A stretch of 7,749 bases of DNA from the NCBI GenBank assembly GCA_964404765.1, contig CAYOLL010000244.1, positions 1 through 7,749 on the forward strand, in the 5' to 3' direction. The stretch comes from CAYOLL01 sp964404765 [NCBI: uncultured Gemmatimonadota bacterium]. GTDB lineage: Bacteria; 4572-55. The notes under the pieces were generated by a model. That model worked only from the letters and a program-made list of their open reading frames with translations. It was not told the DNA's origin and made no database searches. The position numbers and the translations under genes are program-made. Position 1 is the first letter of the stretch; each line of letters starts with the position of its first letter. Below are positions 1 to 5,851 of the stretch, one piece after another.

Positions 1-56
1 ACGGGGCAAAAAAAGCACAGATGACTTTCAAATTTAATTGGAAAGATGTCTAATAA

Positions 57-725
57 ACACCCGCTCTTTTTCATAGGCTGCGCCGCGGCCGGGACGAAAA
101 CTTTAACCGCACTTATAAAGCCGAAGCCTCCCTCATCGAAGGCTACTTAGCCGAGCTGGAAAAACTTGACCCCAACACACCCTTAGACGAAGCCCGCGGC
201 AAAATATTCGGCCTGGAAGGCCGGGCCGGCGCCGCTTACTGGGCTGTCGTCAAAAAACTCCTGCCGCCCTGGACGGCGTTCCCCGGCCGCCATCATCAAG
301 AGGCCAAAGACGTGGCCAACGCCATGTTTAACTACGGCTATGGCGTCCTGTATAACGAAATCTGGTCCGTCCTGGTCAAGCAAGGCTTTAACGTCCAGAT
401 CAGCTTTCAGCATCAGCCCCAATATGGCAAACCAACCCTGGTCTATGATGTGATCGAAGAATATCGCGCCCAGATCGTTGACCGCGTCGTCATCAGCCTG
501 CTGACCAAAAAAGCCCATCCGGAATTAGACAACGAGCATCATCTGACCCGCGACAGCAAAAACCGACTGTTGAAAGCCTTGCTGGAGCGACTGCGCACCC
601 CCATCCGCTATCATGGCCGCGACGAAAAAACGTATGAAGAAATCATCCACCTGCAAACACAACACATGGCCAAATACCTGCGCGGGGAAGAAAGCGCCTA
701 CCATCCCTTTATCGTCTACTGGTAA
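57..725 (+). pseudogene. cas1: CRISPR-associated endonuclease Cas1, N-terminally truncated
   Basis: Cas1 is the metal-dependent integrase that, with Cas2, inserts new spacers into CRISPR arrays. The open frame gives 222 residues matching the C-terminal helical domain. It contains the GLEGRAGAAYW block with the catalytic Glu (codon 216-218), the NYGYGVLYNE helix, FQHQP with the catalytic His (411-413), and VYDVIEEYR with the metal-binding Asp (447-449) and Glu (456-458). The family is usually about 300-340 aa, so the N-terminal beta domain of roughly 100 residues is missing. In-frame TAA TAA at 51-56 and stops at 22-24 and 35-37 in the other two frames rule out a single simple frameshift. GC is about 35% over 1-75 and about 58% just after, so the break probably lies near 57-80. 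The first in-frame start-like codon is GTG 312, too late for a working enzyme. No cas2 or array follows. Family assignment is firm; loss of function is inferred. Confidence 0.85.
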
Positions 726-740
726 CCCGGAGTAGCAAGC

Positions 741-781
741 TTCCAGCTTGCCGGCCACCCCCCAGGCCGGCAAACTTGGAA
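741..781. repeat. GC-rich hairpin after cas1 (REP-like)
   Basis: The arms 741-756 and 765-781 pair with one bulge and one mismatch. The core TTGCCGGCC (748-756) / GGCCGGCAA (765-773) is perfect and encloses an 8-base C-rich loop. It lies 16 bases past the cas1 stop. No T-run follows, so it is a poor intrinsic terminator. The AGCAAGCTTCCAGCTTGCC type of sequence is, from memory, a recurrent extragenic palindrome in several environmental genomes. Whether it is repeated in this genome cannot be seen here. Confidence 0.6.
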
Positions 782-822
782 TTTCTGCAACTCTTTACTC
801 GACAACATCTTACGATTAAATT

Positions 823-1058
823 TCAATCTGCGAAAAATTGACCTGACCATAAAACAAAGGCTAACTCAAAATACATCAACCTGTTACATTCAAAAAACGA
901 CACTAACCGCCCAGCGGCAACTTTTTCGCAGATTGACCGTTTTTTACCGGATGCGGGTCAATCTGCGAAAAATATAACTTGTTTCTAAACAATAAGTTAA
1001 CCCAATTTTTGAGCAAAAATACCCTTTCCAAACCCCTCGTTTTGTGTCAATCTGCGAA
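823..1058. repeat. Four copies of a TCAATCTGCGAA motif, one inverted
   Basis: Copies lie at 823-838 (+), 922-936 (-), 958-973 (+) and 1047-1058 (+). The first and third share the 16-mer TCAATCTGCGAAAAAT exactly; the last diverges after GAA. Spacing is irregular (135 and 89 bases between successive direct copies), and one copy is inverted. The 10-mer TCTGCGAAAA recurs at 5834-5843 next to the kinase stop codon, so this may be a genome-wide repeat word. Apart from these copies and the hairpin after cas1, I see no gene in 726-1100. Confidence 0.65.
922..972. repeat. Perfect 17-bp inverted repeat
   Basis: TTTTTCGCAGATTGACC at 922-938 is the exact reverse complement of GGTCAATCTGCGAAAAA at 956-972, around a 17-base loop. 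It is built from the second and third copies of the TCAATCTGCGAA motif. It could fold as a hairpin, bind a dimeric protein, or be the ends of a very small element. The sequence does not say which. Confidence 0.75.
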
Positions 1059-1106
1059 TAAAATGACAAAAATAGCAAAAGACCAGGCCCCGCCTGCATA
1101 AAAAGC

Positions 1107-1135
1107 TTGACAAACCGACCCGGTTTTGCTGTACT
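1107..1135 (+). promoter_or_regulatory. Sigma70-type promoter upstream of candidate sRNA
   Basis: A perfect TTGACA -35 box (1107-1112) is followed after 17 bases by TGTACT (1130-1135), which matches four of six -10 consensus bases. Transcription would begin near 1142. No credible ORF follows, but a structured stretch and a strong terminator do. Confidence 0.5.
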
Positions 1136-1141
1136 CTCATC

Positions 1142-1387
1142 GTAATTAGTTAATTTTATTGCTATCCAAATTTCTAATCGCACTAATGTAGGATCGTTAC
1201 TTTGCCCGTAACTTCTGGGTGGATCATAGCTTAAAAAATATCTGGTCTAAAACGCGGGACAAATACCCTATTTCTGACAAAATATTGACACATTTTCGAT
1301 GCTATTCAGGATCATGATTGCATCTCAAAATTTGTCCTTAACAACTAAAAAGCCGCCTACTGGTCAAAGTAGGCGGCTTTATATTTT
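1142..1387 (+). ncRNA. Candidate structured small RNA (unrecognised)
   Basis: About 245 bases lie between a consensus-like promoter and an intrinsic terminator, with no ORF having a ribosome binding site. Several pairings are visible: GTTAC 1196-1200 with GTAAC 1208-1212; GGACAAAT 1257-1264 with ATTTGTCC 1330-1337; and, nested inside the latter, ATTTT-GATGC 1292-1302 with GCATC-AAAAT 1320-1331, with a small internal bulge (the two helices share one or two edge bases). The terminator hairpin 1349-1380 closes the transcript. It does not match tmRNA, 6S RNA, RNase P, SRP RNA or any riboswitch I recognise. It could instead be a decayed region that happens to keep its terminator. Confidence 0.35.
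1349..1387 (+). terminator. Strong intrinsic terminator
   Basis: The perfect 12-bp stem AAAGCCGCCTAC (1349-1360) / GTAGGCGGCTTT (1369-1380) has an 8-base loop and is followed by ATATTTTTT. The T-run is on the plus-strand side, so it most likely ends a plus-strand transcript, although no protein gene lies directly upstream. Confidence 0.85.
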
Positions 1388-1496
1388 TTGCTACATGCGG
1401 TTTAAGCCGCAGTTCACATTGACCTGCAATATTTGTGGTGCCCGCAAGTAGCGCCGTTGCTCCCCGTTGACGCGCTAGCAACATTTGGCAGAATGC
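1388..1496. other. Intergenic stretch with minor palindromes only
   Basis: No gene is seen. Short alternative stems are present: TAGCGC 1449-1454 with GCGCTA 1472-1477, overlapping GTTGCT 1456-1461 with AGCAAC 1477-1482. These mutually exclusive pairings are short and may be chance. Confidence 0.4.
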
Positions 1497-1533
1497 ATTC
1501 ATTTATAAAATTGTACAGGTCAAAGGCCTTTAG

Positions 1534-1696
1534 CCTGAATTATTCATGATAGTTTCACGCAAAGGCGCTAAGACGCAAAGGGGAAACGAGTTATAAAAAA
1601 TTTGCTTTGAAACTTGCTTTTGAAATCCAAAACACCGAAGATCCAGTCTTTTCAAGGCTTCGCGCCTTTGCGCCTCTGCGTGATGAATAATTCAGG
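1534..1696. repeat. 163-bp inverted-repeat unit with CGCAAAGGCGC ends
   Basis: The perfect 14-bp ends CCTGAATTATTCAT (1534-1547) and ATGAATAATTCAGG (1683-1696) continue inward. CACGCAAAGGCGC... (1556-1580) pairs with 1658-1682 at 21 of 25 positions, after an 8-base insertion on the left arm. The CGCAAAGGCGC / CTTTGCGCCT word is, from memory, a common dispersed repeat in many bacterial genomes. The centre (1581-1657) is AT-rich with no ORF. This is probably a MITE-like or large palindromic unit. Confidence 0.65.
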
Positions 1697-1698
1697 TC

Positions 1699-1797
1699 AG
1701 AACACTTCCGAGATGTCATTCCGGCGTGTTTTTGGCCGGAATCTTCTGACAGGCAAACAAGATGCCGGATAAAAGCATTCCGGCATGACAGTGTTCT
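1699..1797. repeat. 99-bp palindromic unit with two ATTCCGGC-type hairpins
   Basis: AGAACACT (1699-1706) and AGTGTTCT (1790-1797) bound two internal hairpins: ATTCCGGC 1718-1725 with GCCGGAAT 1735-1742, and ATGCCGGA 1762-1769 with TCCGGCAT 1779-1786. The two halves are also roughly complementary to each other (TGTCATTCCGG against CCGGCATGACA). TGTCATTCCGG...GCCGGAAT resembles well-known REP/BIME-style extragenic palindromes, which suggests a REP-type pair. Confidence 0.65.
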
Positions 1798-1845
1798 AAA
1801 GGTTGTTGACTAGTACAATTCATTTATAAAATGCCATTATTTTTC

Positions 1846-1874
1846 TTGACAAAATCGATGGAATGCACTAAACT
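1846..1874 (+). promoter_or_regulatory. Sigma70-type promoter for the 128-aa gene
   Basis: TTGACA (1846-1851) is followed by a 17-base spacer and TAAACT (1869-1874). Start of transcription would be near 1881, giving a leader of about 70 bases before the ATG at 1953. The promoter begins 13 bases after the right direct repeat of the nested element. Confidence 0.65.
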
Positions 1875-1952
1875 TTTTTAAGTAAATATCTTTACCGCAA
1901 GCAATCCTGCAAGAAAAATCCTAACATAATTTATGGCGTTTAGGAGGTCAAT

Positions 1953-2339
1953 ATGGCTGACGAGGTATATGGTGCAAATTCAATGGTCACCTATGAAGGC
2001 AAAAAGATCCAAATTCAAAGCGAATTAAAAGAACATACGGTCGTGACGGTCGTTATTATGGACGGGCAAGTCAAGAAGCGTTATGAGAAAGATGTCACCG
2101 ACGAGTTGCAGCATCCCGATTGCGTTAAGAAAGTTCAAAAAATCATTAACGATCAGCACAAGGAAGTCGAGCTGAGAATTCGGGCGGCGAAGGCTACCAA
2201 AGAGAAGGAAGTCAGCGCGAACCCGCAACCATCCGCCCCGACGCCCGCCCAAAAACCGGCGCCGCAGCCGGAAGAGGAACCCAAAAAGCGCACTTTACTG
2301 GATACATTGCTGCGCCGGAAAAAAGATAAGGATAAATAG
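1953..2339 (+). CDS. Small hypothetical protein with Pro/Ala linker and basic tail
   Basis: The 128-aa protein is not recognised with certainty. The start is well supported: AGGAGG at 1942-1947 is 5 bases before ATG 1953, with a promoter upstream and a terminator just after the stop. Residues about 12-50 look beta-rich (VTYEGKKIQIQSE, then TVVTVVIMDGQVKKRY). Residues about 52-85 look helical and include a QHKEVELRI stretch. Residues about 88-112 form a Pro/Ala/Glu-rich linker, and the last 18 residues are strongly basic (KKRTLLDTLLRRKKDKDK). There is no signal peptide or membrane segment, so it is probably cytoplasmic. From memory, the pattern 'IQ-(S/T)-E ... VT-x-V ... G-x-V ... QH' resembles small uncharacterised domains in environmental bacteria, but I cannot name a family. 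The basic tail could bind nucleic acid or acidic partners; this is speculation. It appears monocistronic. Confidence 0.8.
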   Translation: MADEVYGANSMVTYEGKKIQIQSELKEHTVVTVVIMDGQVKKRYEKDVTDELQHPDCVKKVQKIINDQHKEVELRIRAAKATKEKEVSANPQPSAPTPAQKPAPQPEEEPKKRTLLDTLLRRKKDKDK

Positions 2340-2364
2340 CGCACACCTTTTAAGTATAAATACT

Positions 2365-2411
2365 GCGCCTTTTGAAAGTTAAATTAGCTTTCAAAAGGCG
2401 CTTTCTTTTTT
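2365..2411 (+). terminator. Strong intrinsic terminator / possible sdaA leader hairpin
   Basis: The perfect 14-bp stem GCGCCTTTTGAAAG (2365-2378) / CTTTCAAAAGGCGC (2388-2401) has a 9-base loop and is followed by TTTCTTTTTT (2402-2411). It ends the 128-aa gene, whose stop is at 2337-2339. The T-run finishes only 25 bases before the sdaA ATG, leaving no room for a standard promoter after it. sdaA must therefore depend on read-through or on a promoter upstream of or overlapping this hairpin. A TATAAA at 2355-2360 could be a -10 box, but no clear -35 is visible. Confidence 0.85.
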
Positions 2412-2436
2412 GTCGAAATGACTTGCAGGAAAGCAC

Positions 2437-3843
2437 ATGGAACAGATCAGTGTTTTTGACATGATTAAAGTCGGTATCGGCCCTTCCAGCTCGCATACGA
2501 TGGGGCCATGGAAAGCAGCAGCTTGTGCATTGGAAGAGCTCCGCAATTTGAGCCAATTGGGTCTGGTTGTCAAAATCGAAATAGATTTGTATGGTTCATT
2601 AGCCAAAACCGGCCTGGGACATGGCACGCATACGGCGTTAGTATTGGGCTTAAGCGGGGATGATTATCTGACGATTGACACCGACACCGTCCGGCCCCGG
2701 TCGCGGGCAATCCGTGAAAGCGGGCTATTGACGCTGACCGGAAGTCAGATCGTGCCATTCGAAATCCACTATCATCCGGAGCCTTTGCCGTTTCATCCCA
2801 ACGGAATGCGTTTTGTCTTCCATTTAGCGAATGGCAAAGACTATCAGACGACATTTTTTTCTATCGGCGGTGGCTTTGTGGTTAAGGAAGGTGAGGGGGA
2901 AGCGGCTTTGCCAAAAGCGCCTCTTCCCTATCCGATTCAATCCGGGGACGATTTACTGCGGCACTGTCAGTCGATCCAGGGGAAAATTGCCGATATCGTT
3001 TTGCAGAACGAATTGACCTGGCGATTGCTTCCCGAAATCAACCGAGAGCTTGACCATCTTTGGGCGGTTATGCAAGCGGCTGTCTACAAAGGCTGCCATG
3101 TCGAAGGCGAGTTGCCAGGTGGCCTGAATGTGAAACGACGCGCCCCGGAACTCAGCCGCAAGCTGATGGGTGAGCAACAACCGACCAACCAAACGGCGTG
3201 GTTGCAAGCGCTGAAAGCAATGCAGCCGACATTTCAGAATGTCTTAAAATGGGTTAGCTGTTTTGCGTTGGCCAGCAACGAGGAGAACGCATCATTTGGC
3301 CGCATCGTCACCGCGCCGACCAATGGCGCTTGTGGTGTCATTCCGGCGGTATTATTCTACTATTGTTACTTTTGCAATGTTGGCGAGACGGCAGACCCGC
3401 GTCGTTTTTTACTGGTGGCAGGGGAAATCGGCAGCATTTTCAAAAAAGGAGCCACCATTTCGGCGGCAATGGGCGGCTGTCAGGCGGAAATCGGCGTGTC
3501 GGCCGCTATGGCCGCCGGCGCCCTGTCCGAATGTCTGGGCGGCAGTCCGGCCCAGACGCTCATGGCGGCAGAAATTGCGATGGAGCACCATTTGGGCTTG
3601 ACCTGCGATCCCATTGGCGGCCTGGTCCAAATTCCCTGCATCGAGCGTAACTCAATGGGCGCGGTCAAGGCGATTACCGCCGCGCACATTGCTTTGGAGA
3701 GCGATCCGGCGCGCGCCAAAGTTTCGCTGGACGCCGTGATCAAATCCATGTGGGACACGGCTCAGGACATGCATCATAAGTATAAAGAAACTTCCGAAGG
3801 TGGATTGGCTGCCCAGATTTCGGTGAATGTGATTGAGTGTTGA
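2437..3843 (+). CDS. sdaA: L-serine dehydratase (L-serine ammonia-lyase), iron-sulfur-dependent, single-chain
   Basis: It deaminates L-serine to pyruvate and ammonia in the cytoplasm using a [4Fe-4S] cluster. The 468-aa length is that of fused beta-alpha enzymes such as SdaA. Residues about 1-160 are the beta domain, opening with [20 protein letters not shown]. Residues about 190-465 are the catalytic alpha domain with [34 protein letters not shown] and [18 protein letters not shown]. Cluster cysteines are Cys348, Cys390 and Cys401. Their 42 and 11 residue spacings match the Legionella enzyme as I recall it. The protein ends in Cys468, the tail cysteine that in that enzyme inserts into the active site as fourth ligand. 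AGGAA at 2427-2431, 5 bases upstream, supports the start. The gene lies just after a terminator and converges with herA across 7 bases. It is intact and probably active, though oxygen-sensitive. Confidence 0.97.
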   Translation: MEQISVFDMIKVGIGPSSSHTMGPWKAAACALEELRNLSQLGLVVKIEIDLYGSLAKTGLGHGTHTALVLGLSGDDYLTIDTDTVRPRSRAIRESGLLTLTGSQIVPFEIHYHPEPLPFHPNGMRFVFHLANGKDYQTTFFSIGGGFVVKEGEGEAALPKAPLPYPIQSGDDLLRHCQSIQGKIADIVLQNELTWRLLPEINRELDHLWAVMQAAVYKGCHVEGELPGGLNVKRRAPELSRKLMGEQQPTNQTAWLQALKAMQPTFQNVLKWVSCFALASNEENASFGRIVTAPTNGACGVIPAVLFYYCYFCNVGETADPRRFLLVAGEIGSIFKKGATISAAMGGCQAEIGVSAAMAAGALSECLGGSPAQTLMAAEIAMEHHLGLTCDPIGGLVQIPCIERNSMGAVKAITAAHIALESDPARAKVSLDAVIKSMWDTAQDMHHKYKETSEGGLAAQISVNVIEC

Positions 3844-3850
3844 TGCAGCG

Positions 3851-5527
3851 TCAAATCTGAAACCCATCGGCGTATTCGACATTCTTGTTTTGCGGCAGCA
3901 GGATGGAGGCGTCTTGCGCGCGGACGGTCTGATTTTTGGGCGAAAAGTAGTCCAGCCATTCTTTGGGCGCGTCCAGCGTCTGCCCGCCGTGGGCGGTCAG
4001 ACGGCTGCGGATTTGGCATAAAACCGGCGTGTGGATCGCCGTTCCGGCAATAATGGCCTGGCCTTTGGTCAGGGCCGGCAGTTCCGCCAGCATATCCCGC
4101 CCGGCGCTTTCCACGCCGGAAGCGATGCTGCTCTGGTCAATCGGGTTGACAATCCGCATAATCACCTGAGTCATGCACTGTGATAAAACGTCCTGATCCA
4201 GCTTGCCCGGCCGCTGGCTGATAATGGCCACGCCAACGCCGAATTTGCGTCCTTCCGACAGCACGGTCTTGAGCAATTGCGTCGTCACCACCGACGTGCC
4301 CTGCGGCGCAAAGCGATGGCCTTCTTCCATGATCATAAAAACCGGATAATTAAGATAACGCTCGCTGGTCGGATCGGTCACCTTGCCTTTGATCGTATCC
4401 ACGCGGGCGTTGTAGATGCGGCGCAGAATCGTGGCCACAATCACCCGCTGCTCGTCTACATCAATATCGGACATTTGCAAGACCGTACATTGGCCGGGCT
4501 TGACCAACTCCGGCAGCGGAATATGCTCCTTCGCCCGAAAGATCGACGACTGCCCAAAACGTGAATCCAGCCGCCATTTGAGCGCATCCAGCGTGGTGGA
4601 ATTGGCCTCGTTCACCTCGCCTTCGCCCAAGATCATCCGCTCCAATTCCAGCGTCAATTCCCGCATCGACCACAAATGGCTTTCTTTGGCCTTGTTCAAC
4701 ACGGCGCTATAGGCGCGGCTGAGAAAGTGCGACATTTTTTCGGTTAAGGCCGGCAGTAACGCCTTGATCTCGTTAATCTCCATCGAAGAAATGCGCACAA
4801 AAATATTTTCCGGCTGAAAAATCTTCACCACCGGCGAGTAGCCATTGGCTTTAAATTCCGGTTTCGTCTGGATTTCCTGCAAAGTGCTGTATTCGCTGTG
4901 CGGGTCCACGACCAGGACGGCGGCGCGGTTGTAGGGGCGCATCAATTCTTCGATCAGGACGCTGGCGGTGTAGCTTTTGCCGCTGCCCGTGCCGGCCAGA
5001 ATCGAAACGTGAGTGCTGACGACTTCCTTGACATCCAGCACAATCGGCACGCCGTCAGCGCCGCGGGTCAACAAATGGCCGAGATGGGCCGAGCCAAGGC
5101 TGCCAAGCGCTTTGGGCGACAGGGTTTGGGTCAACACATCGTCGGCAACCAGAAACACTTGCTCACCCGGATCGGGCGAAATGCGCGGGTTGACAAAGCT
5201 GCTCAGGCGCGGATCAAAATAACCCTTCACCGTCACAACAATTTCGTACAACTCCGGCTGAATCAGTTCGCAGCCGATCAGGTTGGAGATGGCGCGCGGA
5301 GAAATTTCCGGGTTGGACAAAAAGCCGTCGGGCAGTTGCCGCACCAAACGCCGTTCGGTAATGCTGCCCAGGATATCGCGCGAGCCGCCCGGCGTTTCGA
5401 CCGCATAATACACGAACTCGCCGATGCGGGTATGCTCGTTATCCGACGTGATGAAGACATATTGATGCGGCGTTTCGCCCGGCCCTTTGACCGTGCCGAC
5501 GAGTTTTCGATTCTGGAAGTGACTCAT
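3851..5527 (-). CDS. herA: HerA-family DNA translocase ATPase
   Basis: HerA is an FtsK-like hexameric motor that in archaea works with the NurA nuclease in DNA-end resection; bacterial relatives also serve in defence pairs. The 558-aa length is typical. Residues about 1-110 form a beta-rich N-terminal (HAS-barrel-like) region starting LVGTVKGPGE. Walker A is GTGSGKS at 179-185, a VVDPHSEY motif lies at 206-213, Walker B is VFMIMEEGH at 396-404 (Glu401/Glu402), and AIISQRP lies at 434-440. QVIMRIVNPIDQ (about 454-465) carries the likely arginine finger, Arg458. The start is supported by AAAGGAA (5534-5540 on the reverse strand), 6 bases upstream. No NurA, Sir2 or DUF4297 partner lies beside it: downstream is convergent sdaA, upstream a possible 41-aa ORF and then a kinase. 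The biological role in this strain is therefore open. Confidence 0.93.
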   Translation of the reverse strand: MSHFQNRKLVGTVKGPGETPHQYVFITSDNEHTRIGEFVYYAVETPGGSRDILGSITERRLVRQLPDGFLSNPEISPRAISNLIGCELIQPELYEIVVTVKGYFDPRLSSFVNPRISPDPGEQVFLVADDVLTQTLSPKALGSLGSAHLGHLLTRGADGVPIVLDVKEVVSTHVSILAGTGSGKSYTASVLIEELMRPYNRAAVLVVDPHSEYSTLQEIQTKPEFKANGYSPVVKIFQPENIFVRISSMEINEIKALLPALTEKMSHFLSRAYSAVLNKAKESHLWSMRELTLELERMILGEGEVNEANSTTLDALKWRLDSRFGQSSIFRAKEHIPLPELVKPGQCTVLQMSDIDVDEQRVIVATILRRIYNARVDTIKGKVTDPTSERYLNYPVFMIMEEGHRFAPQGTSVVTTQLLKTVLSEGRKFGVGVAIISQRPGKLDQDVLSQCMTQVIMRIVNPIDQSSIASGVESAGRDMLAELPALTKGQAIIAGTAIHTPVLCQIRSRLTAHGGQTLDAPKEWLDYFSPKNQTVRAQDASILLPQNKNVEYADGFQI

Positions 5528-5553
5528 GATTCGTTCCTTTTTAAGACATACAG

Positions 5554-5679
5554 TTATATTCGGTATTTGATTGCGTCGGCATCAAGCAACAGTTTTTTCA
5601 AAACGGGATTACGGCTAACCAATTCAATTTTGAAAGCCGGAAATGCCGAATCCAGCCGCAGATGCGCTTGAATTTGCAT
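5554..5679 (-). CDS. Possible 41-aa ORF upstream of herA
   Basis: An ATG-initiated frame of 41 codons ends 26 bases before the herA start on the same strand. The product begins MQIQAHLRLDSAFPAFKIEL and ends in a Leu/Lys-rich segment (VLKKLLLDADAIKYRI). It looks protein-like, with plausible codon choice and an amphipathic C-terminus. There is no good Shine-Dalgarno sequence, and the frame stays open upstream to a stop at 5752-5754 without another ATG. It could be a small operon partner of herA, the tail of a decayed gene, or chance. An alternative ATG at 5690 in another frame gives only 30 codons. I recognise no family. Confidence 0.35.
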   Translation of the reverse strand: MQIQAHLRLDSAFPAFKIELVSRNPVLKKLLLDADAIKYRI

Positions 5680-5851
5680 AAAATACGCATTCTTTCGGGT
5701 AGGATATTTAGTTGAATTTTCTACTAAGGTTTGCGTCGAAAGCCGCTGTGATCAAACGATGCAAGGCCGGACTTCACCATCTTGTTCCATGAGCCAATTT
5801 TTAAAAACAGATCTCCGTAAAAAATCCGTTTCGTCTGCGAAAATCCGTGCT
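5680..5851. other. Intergenic gap between the kinase and the herA region
   Basis: No gene or convincing promoter was identified. The kinase-proximal 40 bases are a short repeat array, described separately. The rest is AT-rich, and no intrinsic terminator for the kinase is visible. Confidence 0.4.
5811..5850. repeat. ATCCGT / CTGCGAAAA short-period repeat
   Basis: AAAATCCGT occurs at 5821-5829 and 5840-5848, interleaved with ATCTCCGTAAAA (5812-5823) and TCTGCGAAAA (5834-5843). The pattern is the 'CACGGATTTTCGCAGA' type of short tandem-like repeat that, from memory, is dispersed in many environmental bacterial genomes. It abuts the kinase stop codon (5852-5854) and shares TCTGCGAAAA with the repeats downstream of cas1. 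Confidence 0.55.

Larger units (their letters stand above)
1497..1832. mobile_element. Nested miniature inverted-repeat element cluster with flanking direct repeat
   Basis: The identical 15-mer ATTCATTTATAAAAT occurs at 1497-1511 and 1818-1832. Just inside are imperfect terminal inverted repeats TGTACAGGTCAA (1512-1523) and TTGACTAGTACA (1806-1817), which match at 10 of 12 positions. Inside these sit two further inverted-repeat units (1534-1696 and 1699-1797). No transposase ORF is present, so any movement would depend on a protein supplied elsewhere. The direct repeat looks like a target-site duplication but is long for one; misaligned recombination between repeats is an alternative. The cluster separates the candidate sRNA from the promoter of the 128-aa gene. 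Confidence 0.5.

Noticed and set aside
46-81. Start of a sulfotransferase-like gene (MSNKHPLFFIGC) fused at the cas1 break
   Set aside because: Only 12 codons precede the composition change, and the ribosome binding site is weak. The resemblance to a P-loop start is too short to support a gene.
823-1058. Degenerate CRISPR array next to cas1
   Set aside because: The repeated core is only 12-16 bases, spacing is irregular, and one copy is inverted. No constant-length spacers are present.
944-1183. 79-codon minus-strand frame in the cas1-downstream region
   Set aside because: AT-rich, covers the inverted repeat and a promoter, with no ribosome binding site or recognisable domain.
1299-1449. 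Short plus-strand frame running through the terminator at 1349-1387
   Set aside because: No ribosome binding site, and it would be translated across a strong intrinsic terminator.
1449-1482. Integron attC-like palindrome
   Set aside because: The arms do not fit the GTTRRRY / RYYYAAC core sites, and no integrase or cassette is nearby.
4898-5671. 257-codon open frame on the plus strand
   Set aside because: It is antisense to herA with no recognisable domain; a shadow frame.
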